From: Prionace glauca
Taxonomy: Eukaryota; Chordata; Chondrichthyes; Carcharhiniformes; Carcharhinidae
Assembly: GCA_037974335.1 (NCBI GenBank)
Contig: CM075760.1
Coordinates: 57,751,812-57,815,811, forward strand
Reading direction: 5' to 3'
Length of the DNA stretch: 64,000 bases
The position numbers were made by a program, and so were the translations under genes. The notes under the pieces were generated by a model. That model was not told the origin of the DNA and made no database searches. It worked only from the letters and a program-made list of their open reading frames with translations. This document shows, piece by piece, positions 33,165 through 43,831 of this stretch. Position 1 is the first letter of the stretch. Each line of letters begins with the position of its first letter.

Positions 33165-33370
33165 GCAAATGGACACTAAAGGACAATTCAACATGGCCAC
33201 TCCAACTAACCTGTACATCTTTGGACTGTAGGAAGAAAGCAGTAAACCTGGAGGAACTCCACGCACATACGGGGTGAATGTGTAAACACCACACAGTTAC
33301 ACAAGGCTTAAGTGGAACCTGTGTCCTTCACAGTGTGAGGTACCAGTGCTTACCACCATGTAAATAATTG
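33165..33370 (-). mobile_element. tRNA-derived SINE fragment, diverged
   Basis: 'ggacaattcaacatggccac' followed by 'tctttggactgtaggaagaa', 'ggaggaactccacgcacata' and 'gtgaatgtgtaaacaccaca' matches the SINE body in reverse. It ends at 'gcttaccaccatg'. Confidence 0.75.
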
Positions 33371-34875
33371 TTATTAATTTTAGCATGATATTGTAATTTA
33401 TTCAGTATTTATTGTACATTCTGTGTCTCAGTCAATAAATAAAGTTAATGAATGGCCCTGGACGCTCATGAATGTGATGTACAGCTGGTCATTCCGCTGC
33501 CAAGGCAATGCATCTTTCAAATGATTCACTGAACTTCTCTCTTTGTCTGTCTCAGACTGAGCCTAAATCAGATAACCTCTCTCCTCTCTCTCAGTCTCCA
33601 TTAACTCACACAGGTTCCCAGGAGACGGATCTGACTCCGAGACTATTTCTTTCTTCTTCCTTAAGGCACCTTGTGACTGAAAAGATAAAGCACAAAAATC
33701 TCAGCAGAGGTAAATTCATTGTAGGAACTTAACCATTTCACTCAATTAACCTCTCTCCTCTATTTCTCACACACAACACCCAGCACAGTTAAACTTTCTA
33801 TTTAGGAATGTCTCTGCGGATAAAAAATGTTGCTTTAATTTTTCCTCTTTCCCTCAATGGTAACCTTCAGTCTATCTTCCCTTCGTTTAATCTGTTTAAA
33901 CCCCAAATATGCTCATTTTCTTGATTCATTAATATGGGAATGGGGGTGACTGTAATGCTGAGACCGGCAGCAATCTGTGTGACTGTTCTTGATGCTTTCA
34001 GAGTGAGTTCACCCTCACAGGCAGGAAGACTGTTCACGGTGATAACACCAAACTGGCCCCGGTTGTTTCATTCTCAGGTAACACAACTTCCTGTTTCTCT
34101 GCTGCCGGTTCCAAACCGCACATCTCCCTTCCGAGCAGAAAATAAATCCAGAGACCACAATCTGGTGAGACCATCTGTCAGTGCGGCTTATATCTGCCCA
34201 CAGAGTCAGGGCAGAGTCAGACAGGTCACATTGCGGTGATATTTACAAATGAGCCTGGTGTGATCTGGTTAAAGTTTCCATTCCCGGACATAACTGGATG
34301 GTCAGTGGATCAGTCACTGAACTCCCCCGGGATCTGTGAAGGGAGGGAATGATAACTGTTATCTTTCATTGTTTGATCATTTTCTCTCCATCTGCTATTT
34401 ATTTTTGTTCCTCAGCTTTTATCTGTCAGCCCCCCCGGTTTGCTTTCTCCTAACTCTCCCGCTGTCTCTATCTTCTTGCCAGTCTTTTCAACACATTTAT
34501 TAGTGTTCATAATCATGAAGTTGTGATTGGGTTAATTAAAGAGAGAATCTTTCAACTGAGGGACGGTCAGCAACCAATGGGCACAAATTTATTTTATTGA
34601 GCAGCGAGACAGAAAGATAAGTGTTTACTTTTACACAAGAGTTGTGATGAACTGGAATGAACAACTTGGAAGGGTGATGGAATTAGATTTCACAGAAACT
34701 TTGGAAAATAAATTCGATATATCCTTCATGGGATGAAGTGTTGAAGGATTCTACAGAATGGGAGAATTTTAAGGTTCATCTATATCATTGTCCCAGCATC
34801 CTTTTTGTGTCTCTCCCTGTCCTTCATTAAAACGGAATAAAATGGAATATTTATAGAACTGTCGTCTTGTGCTAA
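33371..34875. other. intergenic DNA, no gene recognised
   Basis: Has a 100-codon open frame at 33934-34239 in locally higher-GC DNA (MGMGVTVMLRPAAICVTVLD). I see no domain, signal peptide or splice context, so I do not call it a gene. Confidence 0.45.
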
Positions 34876-34889
34876 TCTTATCTTTTGAC

Positions 34890-35160
34890 AGTACGTGTGT
34901 GTGTGTGTGTGTGTTTCTGTGTTTGTGTGTGTCCGTGTGTGTATGTTGTGTGTGTATATGTGTGTGGGTTTTGTGTGTTTGTGTGTGTTTGTGTGTTGTG
35001 TGTGTTATGTGTCTGTTTGTGTGTGTCTATGTGTGTTTTTGTGTGAGTCTGTTTTTTTGTGTGTGTCGGTGTGTGTTTGTGTGTGTGTGTTATGTCTGTG
35101 TGTGTGAGAGAGAGTGTGTGTGTGTGTGTGAGAGAGTGTGTGTGTACGAGTGTGTGTGGA
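34890..35160. repeat. (GT)n / (GA)n simple repeat
   Basis: About 270 bp of interrupted GT repeat ending in GAGAGAG-GTGTGT. The Val/Cys and His/Thr open frames here are artefacts. Confidence 0.97.
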
Positions 35161-35280
35161 ATTGCCAGGAACCATTCCGAAAGTCCATTCTCTTTACAAA
35201 ACGTCACTTTGAACAGATTAGCATCGGATCAAACATTTTTTTTAGGAAAAACACAATAATCTTTAATAATCCTTCATAGT

Positions 35281-35912
35281 GAGGGGGATTGCATGTAAAA
35301 GTAGGGAGGTCTCGCTGCGGCTGTATAGGGCATTGGTGAGGCCGCAGCTGGAGTGCTGTGTGCAGTTTTGGTCGCCGTACTTACGCAAGGATATTTTGGC
35401 CTTGGAGGGAGTGCAGAGGAGGTTTAGTAGGCTGATACCGGAGTTGAGAGGGTTGAGCTATGAGGAGAGGCTGAATAAATTAGGCTTGTACTCGTTAGAG
35501 TTTAGAAGAATGAGGGGAGATCTCACTGAGACATATCAGATGATCAATGGGATGGATAGGATAGAGGTGGAGAGACTCTTCCCGCTCAGAAAGGACAGTA
35601 GGACTAGGGGGCACAGCCTCAAGATAAAGGGGGGGCGGTTTAGAACTGAGTTGAGGAGGAACTTCTTCACTCAACGGGTGGTGAATCTCTGGAATTCTCT
35701 GCCCATTGAAGTGGTGGAGGGTGCCTCGCTAAGTACTTTTAAGAAACGGGTTGATGTGTTTTTGATAAGAGAGGGGATTAAGGGTTATGGAGAGAGGGCG
35801 GGAATGTGGAACTGAGCCACGACAGATCAGCCATGATCTTACTGAATGGCGGGGCAGGCTCGAAGGGCTAGATGGCCTACTCCTGCTCCTATTTCTTATG
35901 TTCTTATTTATT
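35281..35912 (+). mobile_element. CR1 LINE (family A) 3' end
   Basis: An open frame to 35815 encodes the RT C-terminal region (ALVRPQLECCVQFWSPYLRK, LSYEERLNKLGLYSLEFRRM, TRGHSLKIKGGRFRTELRRN, FFTQRVVNLWNSLP). The 3' UTR with 'ggggcaggctcgaagggcta' and a TTCTTATGTTCTTA tail follows. It is well preserved and so fairly young, and 5'-truncated. Confidence 0.95.
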
Positions 35913-36254
35913 GCACTTTTCCCCCCTCCGATGAGGGTTTCATACTTCGTCGTTTCAGACCTCGCGTGTGCTAATTCTGTCTGTAAATGTGAAACTGCTT
36001 GTAAAAATGAGAAGGAAGAGATTATTTTCTGTTCCTCTGACAGATTCACCATCGGTACCTCAGATAACAGAAATGTATGGAGTCCGCCATGACTGTCCCA
36101 CCTTGTGAATACAAGCCTCAGTCAGGTGGAGTCAGTCACTCCTGCGGTTGTGGTAGGGTTTCCAATCCGTGTTTGCCACACAAATCCCTGCCTCACTCCT
36201 CATGACAAAGAAACCTGCTCTCAGGCCCCAGAAATGATTCCTTCCTTATATCAG
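35913..36254. other. unique spacer before the minisatellite
   Basis: No gene was seen. The last 15 bases merge into the first repeat unit. Confidence 0.5.
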
Positions 36255-37094
36255 GTTCCAGTCTGACTCCGGGCCCAGCTGTCTCTGTCAGTGATACACT
36301 GGGGCCAGTCATTCACATTGTAATGTTCTAATTCTCAGGTTCCAGTCTGACTCCGGGCCCAGCTGTCTCTGTTAGTGATACACTGGGGCCAGTCATTCAC
36401 ATTGTAATGTTCTAATTCTCAGGTCCCAGTCTGACTCCGGGCCCAGCTGTCTCTGTCAGTGATACACTGGGGCCGGTCATTCACATTGTAGTGTTCTAAT
36501 TCTCAGGTCCCAGTCTGACTCCGGGCCCAGCTGTCTCTGTCAGTGATACACTGGGGCCAGTCATTCACATTGTAATGTTCTAATTCTCAGGTTCCAGTCT
36601 GACTCCGGGCCCAGCTGTCTCTGTCAATGATACACTGGGGACGGTCATTCACCCTGTAATGTTCTAATTCTCAGGTCCCTGTCTGACTCCGGGCCCAGCT
36701 GTCTCTGTCAGTGATACACTGGGGCCAGTCATTCACATTGTAATGTTCTAATTCTCAGGTTCCAGTCTGACTCCGGGCCCAGCTGTCTCTGTTAGTGATA
36801 CACTGGGGCCAGTCATTCACATTGTAATGTTCTAATTCTCAGGTCCCAGTCTGACTCCGGGCCCAGCTGTCTCTGTCAGTGATACACTGGGGCCAGTCAT
36901 TCACATTGTAATGTTCTAATTCTCAGGTTCCAGTCTGACTCCGGGCCCAGCTGTCTCTGTCAATGATACACTGGGGACGGTCATTCACCCTGTAATGTTC
37001 TAATTCTCAGGTCCCAGTCTGACTCCGGGCCCAGCTGTCTCTGTCAGTGATACACTGGAGCCAGTCATTCAAATTATAACGTTCTAATTGTCCA
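36255..37094. repeat. 84-bp minisatellite, ten units
   Basis: The word 'gactccgggc' recurs exactly every 84 bases at 36265, 36349, 36433, 36517, 36601, 36685, 36769, 36853, 36937 and 37021. Units differ at a few fixed sites (gttccag or gtcccag; cagtg, tagtg or caatg; ggccag or ggacgg). Units 7-9 repeat the variant order of 2, 4 and 5, which points to higher-order duplication of about four units. Confidence 0.97.
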
Positions 37095-37864
37095 TGATTA
37101 TTTTTTGGAAACCGTTATCCAATCAGTTGTGAATTAGAACCTGTGTCTAATGTTGCTTCATTTGACACCTGCCAGCCACTATTGGACAAATTACTCTTCC
37201 TAGAATTATCACACGCAGAAAAAAAATATTTAAATGTTATACCATGCTTGTCTCTCTGACTCGCGAGATCCCATACATTGCTTTACGTGACTCTCCCAGC
37301 CAGTTTATGTCATCATGGCGCTAGCATATCTGTCTATATTAGTTAGGTTCTTCCTCTGCTGTTAGAGCATAATTTTTAATCATTTATAGGGTGTGGGCAG
37401 CACTGACATCTGTTGCCCTTCTCTTATTGCCCCTGACAATGTGGTGATGAGCTGCTCTCTTGAACCGCTGCAGTCCATGTTCACCTGGCAATATCATTGT
37501 TTATATCATACTGTCTGGCCATCCTTATGATGCACCCGATCCTGATTCATCGTATTACCGAGATTGTACAACCTATACACAGTAGAAAATATTTAGGATG
37601 GTTACCATGGAATTGGTGAAGGTAACGGTTAAACAGAAATATTGCTCCTTATCTGGAGAGTAGCAGATGTTTCAATCCTTTGCATCAATAGGAATCAGAA
37701 GTCTGACAATTCCAGGTGTAATCATCTCCTGTCGGCTATATATCCAGGGTCATTTTCACCATCATTTTCACAAATCAGCACACAATTGAGTCATACATCA
37801 GGAAGTTTAGTGAGACACTGAGAAGATCAATTTTCGTAGTCTCCTCGTCATTCGAGATGTGATT
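37095..37864. other. intergenic DNA, nothing recognised
   Basis: Unique-looking with a few worn repeat words ('gacatctgttgcccttctct' near 37407). No gene was seen. Confidence 0.45.
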
Positions 37865-38179
37865 TATCCATTTTCCAACAGATCTCTAAAGACAGATAAG
37901 TTAACGCCAGGAACAAAATAGTGAGACTGTAATCATGCTTAACGCATGAGCAAACAACGGAATGGTTGTCAATAAATAGTTACATATTAAATGCTCTTCA
38001 GGTGAAATACATGAACTGTTTGGTGTATTCATGCATTCATGGAAGGCAGAGATGGGCTGAAGGTTACGGTTGGGAAAACTGAAGGGGAATTGCTAAAAGA
38101 GATCATTTCTCCAAAGGTGGGTATTAGAAAACAGAATATTTGAAATAAATAAACATGCAAATGTCTGTGATGTTTCTTG

Positions 38180-38370
38180 GACATAGAACCATCGAATTCC
38201 TACAGTTCAGAAACACAAATCTGGTCCACCGAGTCTGCATCCCACCCAGGTCCTCCCCTCTGCCCTATCCCCGTTAGCCCCACACAGTTACCATGGCTAA
38301 TCCACATATTCTAAGGGAAAATAACGGACAACTTTGCATGGTCAATTCAACTAATATAATCTGTTGTAAT
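38180..38370 (-). mobile_element. SINE fragment shared by three copies
   Basis: 'catagaaccatcgaattcct', 'acagttcag', 'ccatggctaatccacatatt' and 'gacaactttgcatggtcaat' are the reverse of a SINE tail and body. The same insertion occurs at 49280-49470 and, inverted, at 60710-60905, so it predates the duplications. Confidence 0.8.
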
Positions 38371-38546
38371 ATAAACAAGGGACGGGTTTTGTGCAGTGAT
38401 ACGGAGACAGTCGAATGCACCAGATATCGGTACAGCACTTGTACTAATATGAATGCAGACTGGGCCCAGTTCAGTCATTATTGAGAGAGTGTATACAGTA
38501 TATTACTAACCAACGTGGTGTTTTCTGATATAATCAGAGATATGCG

Positions 38547-38916
38547 GCTATGAGGGGATCTCATTGAAACATATAAGATGATTAGAGGTTTAGACAGGGT
38601 AGATAGTGATAGCCTTTTTCCTAGGATGGAGAAAGCTAGCACGAGGGGGCACGATTTTAAATTAAGGGGGGGTAGTTATAGGACAGATGTCAGGGGTAGG
38701 TTCTTTACCCAGAGGGTGGTGAGGGACTGGAATGCCCTGCCAGCTGCAGTTGTAAATGCACCTAGTTTGGGGCAGTTTAAGAGATCTGTGGATAGGTTTA
38801 TGGATGAAAAGGGATTGGTTTAGGCTAGTGGGTCATTGTTTTGTAACTGGTCGGCGCAACATCGTGGGCCGAAGGGCCTGTTCTGCGCTGTAATGTTCTA
38901 TGTTCTATGTTCTATG
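38547..38916 (+). mobile_element. CR1 LINE (family C) 3' end
   Basis: Encodes the CR1 RT C terminus in open frame (GLDRVDSDSLFPRMEKASTR, GHDFKLRGGSYRTDVRGRFF, TQRVVRDWNALPAAVVNAPS). The tail is 'gggcctgttctgcgctgtaa' and then tandem ATGTTCT. It differs from families A and B. Confidence 0.92.
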
Positions 38917-38946
38917 CCATACTCAGTTTTGACAAAGACATGGTCT

Positions 38947-40265
38947 ATCCTAATATATGCAGAGACAATGTGCGCTGTAATTTAAACTGAGACTGGTTCC
39001 AGCGTATCAGCGCTATCAGAAAATAGGGACATGATCTGGTGTGATATAAACAGAGATGTGGCCCAGTGGAATAACAAGTGAGACAATACAGAGTAAAACA
39101 AAATTTGAGAAATGATAATGTGTAAAGTGAACAAAGGTATGATGTGGCGCATTAATTATGGAGACAGTGCAATAAAACTGTCGCCTTGTGTAATTTTGTC
39201 TGATTCTGGCCATTGTAAGATATAAACTGAGACAAATCCGATGCAGTAATTCCAAACCAAACCTTTAGATCGATGTAAACTTTGACGGGGCAATTGCAGA
39301 AATAAATAATTCATGTAACAGAATAATTAGAGACAGGATATTATTCAATATAAACAGGGAGGCGGACTAGTGCAGCAGTGATTGAGAGGCTGTCCATGTT
39401 TCTTTATAAGTGGCAGGTTCCAACAATGTAATAAGTGAGACAGAGCCTGGTGTAATGCAAACAGTAACATATCCTGGTGCATTATCAGGAGTGAGAGGGT
39501 CCAGTGAAGTAACAGCGGGGATATGGAGTTTCATGACATTAGGCGAGAATTAATTCCGTGCTGTCATAACTGTCAGAATGAATGGGGCAATGAGGCTTGG
39601 TGCAGTATTGTAACAATTGGGATTTTGCTGAGTACAGAATCAACTGAGAATTATTGCCAGATAATCAGAAATATCATTTCGTGTCAGAGAAACTGGGTCA
39701 CGTTTAGGATGGACAAAGACTGAGTCTACTACAGAAATAACTGAGATGATCATCTGTGTCGTGTCGTACCAAAGAGCACAGTTTCACTGCCATCTCCTGG
39801 ACGTCCTTTGCTATTGCAGGTGTTGTGAAATGCTGATTTCAGTTGCGGTTTCTTATTCTTTGATGAGCTGTATATCCAGCTGGTAAGGTCAGCATATATT
39901 GGCAATCACTAATACATCGAATTTACTGGTTTTCTAGACATCATAGAAGGCACGTAATCGCCAAACAAGTGTGCGCCTGGAGTCACCTCTGGGCTAAACT
40001 GGGGAATGATGGAAGGTTTTCCTTTCGGCAGAATGTTAGAGAATCTGATATATTTCTTGTCATGGCCGCAATTACGGAAACGATCTTTAAATTAAAAACT
40101 GTAATTGCATTTTAGAACCTTTTGTAGTTGGATTTGAATGTATATCTTGAGAAATTTGCCTACCCTCGGAATTACTTTCGCAGAGAAGTTACCTCTGTGC
40201 CACTATCTTCCTTTCAAAATTGATACAGTATTTACAGCAGGGAAGAAAGCCATTTTGAAGCGTCA
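38947..40265. repeat. intergenic DNA with degenerate 'ataaacagagac' minisatellite
   Basis: From about 38930 to 39520 units such as 'gtgatataaacagagatgtg', 'taatttaaactgagactgg' and 'caatataaacagggaggcgg' recur every 35-60 bp. The remainder is unique-looking. No gene was seen. Confidence 0.6.
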
Positions 40266-40267
40266 TG

Positions 40268-41430
40268 TATGTTTTGGTCCTGTAAAGGAGCAATTCATCC
40301 AATAACACTCTGTACCCCACAGTCCAGCATTTTGTTCATTTTCAGACTATTATCCAATTCCATTTTGAAACCATTAATTGGCTCTGCCTGCACCACACTC
40401 TCAAACAGCACATTCCAGATCTGGATCACTCACAGTCTGACAATATTTTTCGTGATGTCTCCATGTTTCTTCCACTAATTTACTACAACCCGCGCCCTCT
40501 GTGTCAAGATCTTTCTGTCATTGACCAGTTTCTCTCTATCAACTCTATCAAGACCCCTCAGGATATTGAATGTCTCATTAAAGTCACATCAGCAACTTTC
40601 TGTCAAGGAAATTAGTCCGAACCTCTCCAAAATATTTTCGTCACCGAAGTTTCTGATCTCTGGAATTATTCTCGTGTTTTTCTTCCCTGCTTCCAGCCTA
40701 TTGACTTTACATCCTGCCTTACGTTCGGTGCCCAAAATTGGAACGATTTTTTCGGCTGACTATTTTCCATGTGTTAGCTACAAAAATAGCACAAGTTCCT
40801 TGCTTCTGCATTCTTTTCCCCAATAGACAAAAAAAAAACTATTCCCTTTTTCTGTTTGCCGCTGTCTGAACCTATCTTGCATCATGAATGATTTATACAC
40901 ATATTCACTCCAGTCCCTCGGCGTCTATATTCACTTTCATGGCCTTTTCATTATTTCCATTTTTCTCTTCAAATTCTGCTGAACAAAGTTCTGCGGAACT
41001 TTTCTCTGCAATAGGATAAATATCCAAATTATTCATCCATTCCACCAATTAGTTTTTTTTTTGCGTTCTGAAGTTCTGAATGATCTACTGATGGTTGGCA
41101 ATGTTTCCAAGTTTTGGATCGTTCACAGATTTTGAAAGTCTGGCCTCCACTTCAAGCTCTCGGGCATTACTCTGTCGTGAATTTCAATGTTCATATAACC
41201 TTTTCCTGGCAACATGACTGCAAGATTTGTTCTACTCCGAAAAACAGCTACGAATTGTTTTCTGGCACTCAGGCAATTTCCTATCCATGTCGCTCCTATC
41301 CATTTTATTCTCTGATCTCCAAGTTACTCACAAGGCTGCGGTGCAGCACAGTATCACATGACTTTTGGACGCCCATTAAGAGAAATACACTCACAAACTA
41401 TCTGTTACTCAGCATAAAACTCAAACAAGA
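40268..41430 (-). mobile_element. old CR1-like LINE relic
   Basis: Antisense text of a worn LINE: 'ccattttgaaaccattaatt', 'gaccagtttctctctatcaa', 'ctttctgtcaaggaaattag' and 'acatcctgccttacgttcgg' correspond to the RT C-terminal region. Upstream RT text at 41320-41400 includes 'gctgcggtgcagcacagtat'. All frames are broken. Confidence 0.65.
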
Positions 41431-41479
41431 TAATTAAACTGGATCTGACCTGAACAAATACATTCTGGCTGAATTTGTG

Positions 41480-41835
41480 AAGAAACATATAATTGGGATG
41501 ATTTCTGCAGTGATGAAGAGAGTGAAGATATAAATGCTAAATGTGCTAGCGGCACAAAGATAGATCGGAAATTTGGCCGTTGGCGAGGGCAGTGGGCATA
41601 TCTAGAATATTGTGCACAGTTCTTGTCTCCTTATCTTTAAAAAAAAAGTGAATGTGTTAAAATAATAGTTCAGAGAAGTTTCACTAAACCATTGCCAGCT
41701 ATGTTTGGGTTATCTTATGAGAAAAGGATAGTGACGTCAGGTTTGCACCCAGAGAGTTCAAAAGAGTAAGAGGCAAGTTGACTGAAACCTTCAAAACTCT
41801 AAGTGGTGCTAACAGTGTGGATGTTGAACGGAAGT
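41480..41835 (+). mobile_element. old CR1-like LINE fragment
   Basis: The plus strand has recognisable but broken RT C-terminal text: 'gaatattgtgcacagttctt' (EYCAQF), 'agaagtttcactaaaccatt', 'ggttatcttatgagaaaag' (LSYEKR), 'agagtaagaggcaagttgac'. Confidence 0.65.
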
Positions 41836-42335
41836 TGACTCTTGTCCAGTGTGTGGCTGTATTGGGTGTGTCTCTGAGTGCAGATATTTTGGGTCTGGTT
41901 TCTGCGCCTGTTTCCAATGCTGTACTGTCAAAGGGAGGGCGCTCTCTGATCACTTATCCAACATCATACTCTCCTTTTGCAGAAAATGACGATTTGCTGA
42001 TACGAAAATGAGCAGAGAAAATAAATCTTATCAAATCAAATTGCATTTTTTCCGTTCTTTTGATTCACCTTTTAACTTCAATACATTTATTTAACACCAA
42101 CATCTTCATTCTGAATGAATATCTCTGAAAGAGACAACATTGAAATGCAAGCATGACTGACCAACAAAAGAACTCGAGTCACTGGAGCTATCGCTCCTGT
42201 TTTCAATCAGGAAGCAATTCCAGGTCCTCTTCGTTCATCTGCTGCACGCAATCAACAAATTGTCATTCCCTGACCTGAATTAAACCAAGGCCGCGATGGT
42301 GAGAGGGCTGATTCCAAACAGATGGACCATTAGGG
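41836..42335. other. intergenic DNA, nothing recognised
   Basis: A short open frame at 41778-42011 extends from LINE text into unique DNA and is not a gene. Confidence 0.5.
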
Positions 42336-42724
42336 AAGATAAGAATATAAGAACATAAGAAATAGGAGCAGGAGTAGGCCATCTGGCCCTTCGAGCCTGC
42401 CCCGCCATTCAATAAGATCATGGCTGATCTGTTGTGGCTCAGTTCCACATTCCGGCCCTCTCCCCATAACCCTTAATCCCCTCTCTTATCAAAAACCCAT
42501 CAACCCGCTTCTTAAAAATATTTAGCGACGCAGCCTCCACCACTTCAACGGGCAGAGAATTCCAGAGATTCGCCACCCTTTGAATGAAGAAGTTCCTCCT
42601 CAACTCCGTTCTAAACCGCCTCCCTTTATCTTGAGGCTGTGCCCCCTAGTCCTACTGTCCTTTCTGAGCGGGAAGAGTCTCTCCACCTCTATCCTATCCA
42701 TCCCATTCATCATCTTATACGTCT

Positions 42725-43171
42725 TAATAAACTAGGCTTGTACTCGTTAGAGTTTAGAAGAATGAGGGGAGATCTCATTGAGACGTATAAGATGATGAAT
42801 GGGATGGATAGGATAGAGGTGGAGAGACTCTTCCCGCTCAAAAAAGACAGTAGGACTAGGGGGCACAGCCTCAAGATAAAGGGGAGGCGGTTTAGAACAG
42901 AGTTGAGGAGGAACTTCTTCACTCAAAGGGTGGTGAATCTCTGGAATTCTCTGCCCGTTGAAGTGGTGGAGGCTGCCTCGCTAAATATTTTTAAGAAACG
43001 GGTTGATGGGTTTTTGATAAGAGAAGGGATTAAGGGTTATGGGGAGAGGGCGGGAACGTGGAGCTGAGCCACGACAGATCAGCCATGATCTTATTGAATG
43101 GCGGGGCAGGCTTGAAGGGCCAGATGGCCTACTCCTGCTCCTATTTCTTATGTTCTTATGTTCTTATGTTC
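42725..43171 (+). mobile_element. CR1 LINE (family A) 3' fragment inserted into its own family
   Basis: A 447-bp plus-strand piece encodes LNKLGLYSLEFRRMRGDLIE, then ETYKMMNGMDRIEVERLFPL through FFTQRVVNLWNSLPVEVV. It ends with the 3' UTR and three TTCTTATG units. The host LINE's frame GDLIE is cut at 43172 and resumes as TYKMMNGMDRIEVERL at 42722, so this is an insertion rather than an inversion. Confidence 0.9.
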
Positions 43172-43831
43172 AATGAGATCTCCCCTCATTCTTCTAAACT
43201 CCAACGAGTACAAGCCTAGTTCATTCAGCCTCTCCTCATAGCTCAACCCCCTCAACTCCGATATCACCCTAGTAAACCTCCTCTGCACTCCCTCCAGGGC
43301 TAAAATATTCTTGCGCAGGTGCGGCGCCCAAAACTGCACACAGTACTCCAGCTGCGGCCTCACCAATGCCCTGTACAGCTGCAGCAAGACCTCCCTACTT
43401 TTATATTCAATTCCCATCGCTATGAAGGCCAGCATCCCATTCGCCTTCCTGACCACCTGCTGCACCTGCAAGCTGGGTTTTTGCGACTCATGCACAAGGA
43501 CCCCGAGGTCCCTCTGCACCGTCGCCTGCTGCAGTTTTTCGCTCCGTAAGTAATAGTCCTTCCTACCATTCTTCCTTCCAAAGTGGACCACCTCGCACTT
43601 GCCAACATTAAATTCCATTTGCCATTTCCTGGCCCATTCGCCCAGCCTATCTAGATCCTTCTGCAGACTCTCCACACCCTCCGCACAATTTCCCGTTCCC
43701 CCAATTTTGGTGTCATCCGCAAATTTCGACACCCTACACTCGGTTCCCTCCTCCAGATCATCTATATAAATGGTAAAAAGCTGAGGCCCCAGCACCGAAC
43801 CCTGGGGCACCCCAGTAGAACCATCCGCCAA
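43148..43831 (-). CDS. LINE RT palm/thumb fragment (family A)
   Basis: Open frame with RT motif B (GVPQGSVLGPQLFTIYIDDL), motif C (VSKFADDTKIGG) and the CR1 C-terminal signature (PQLEYCVQFWAPHLRKNI, LSYEERLNELGLYSLEFRRM). It overlaps the upstream frame 43762-44886 in a different frame, which marks a frameshift near 43830. It runs into the nested fragment's tail at its end. Confidence 0.9.
   Translation of the reverse strand: MADGSTGVPQGSVLGPQLFTIYIDDLEEGTECRVSKFADDTKIGGTGNCAEGVESLQKDLDRLGEWARKWQMEFNVGKCEVVHFGRKNGRKDYYLRSEKLQQATVQRDLGVLVHESQKPSLQVQQVVRKANGMLAFIAMGIEYKSREVLLQLYRALVRPQLEYCVQFWAPHLRKNILALEGVQRRFTRVISELRGLSYEERLNELGLYSLEFRRMRGDLIEHKNIRT

Larger units (their letters stand above)
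37865..38946 (+). repeat. third partial copy of the receptor upstream flank
   Basis: Collinear with 48963-49675 in the left palindrome arm, from 'atccattttccaacagatct' to 'catactcagttttgacaaag'. It lacks the receptor gene. A LINE 3' end (38547-38916) is inserted in it and absent from the other two copies. Its SINE (38180-38370) is shared by all three. Confidence 0.9.

Noticed and set aside
33934-34239. Possible small gene of 101 codons
   Set aside because: No recognisable domain, no splice or promoter context, and no paralogue in the window to test it.
34869-35279. 136-codon Val/Cys-rich frame
   Set aside because: It is the GT simple repeat at 34890-35160.
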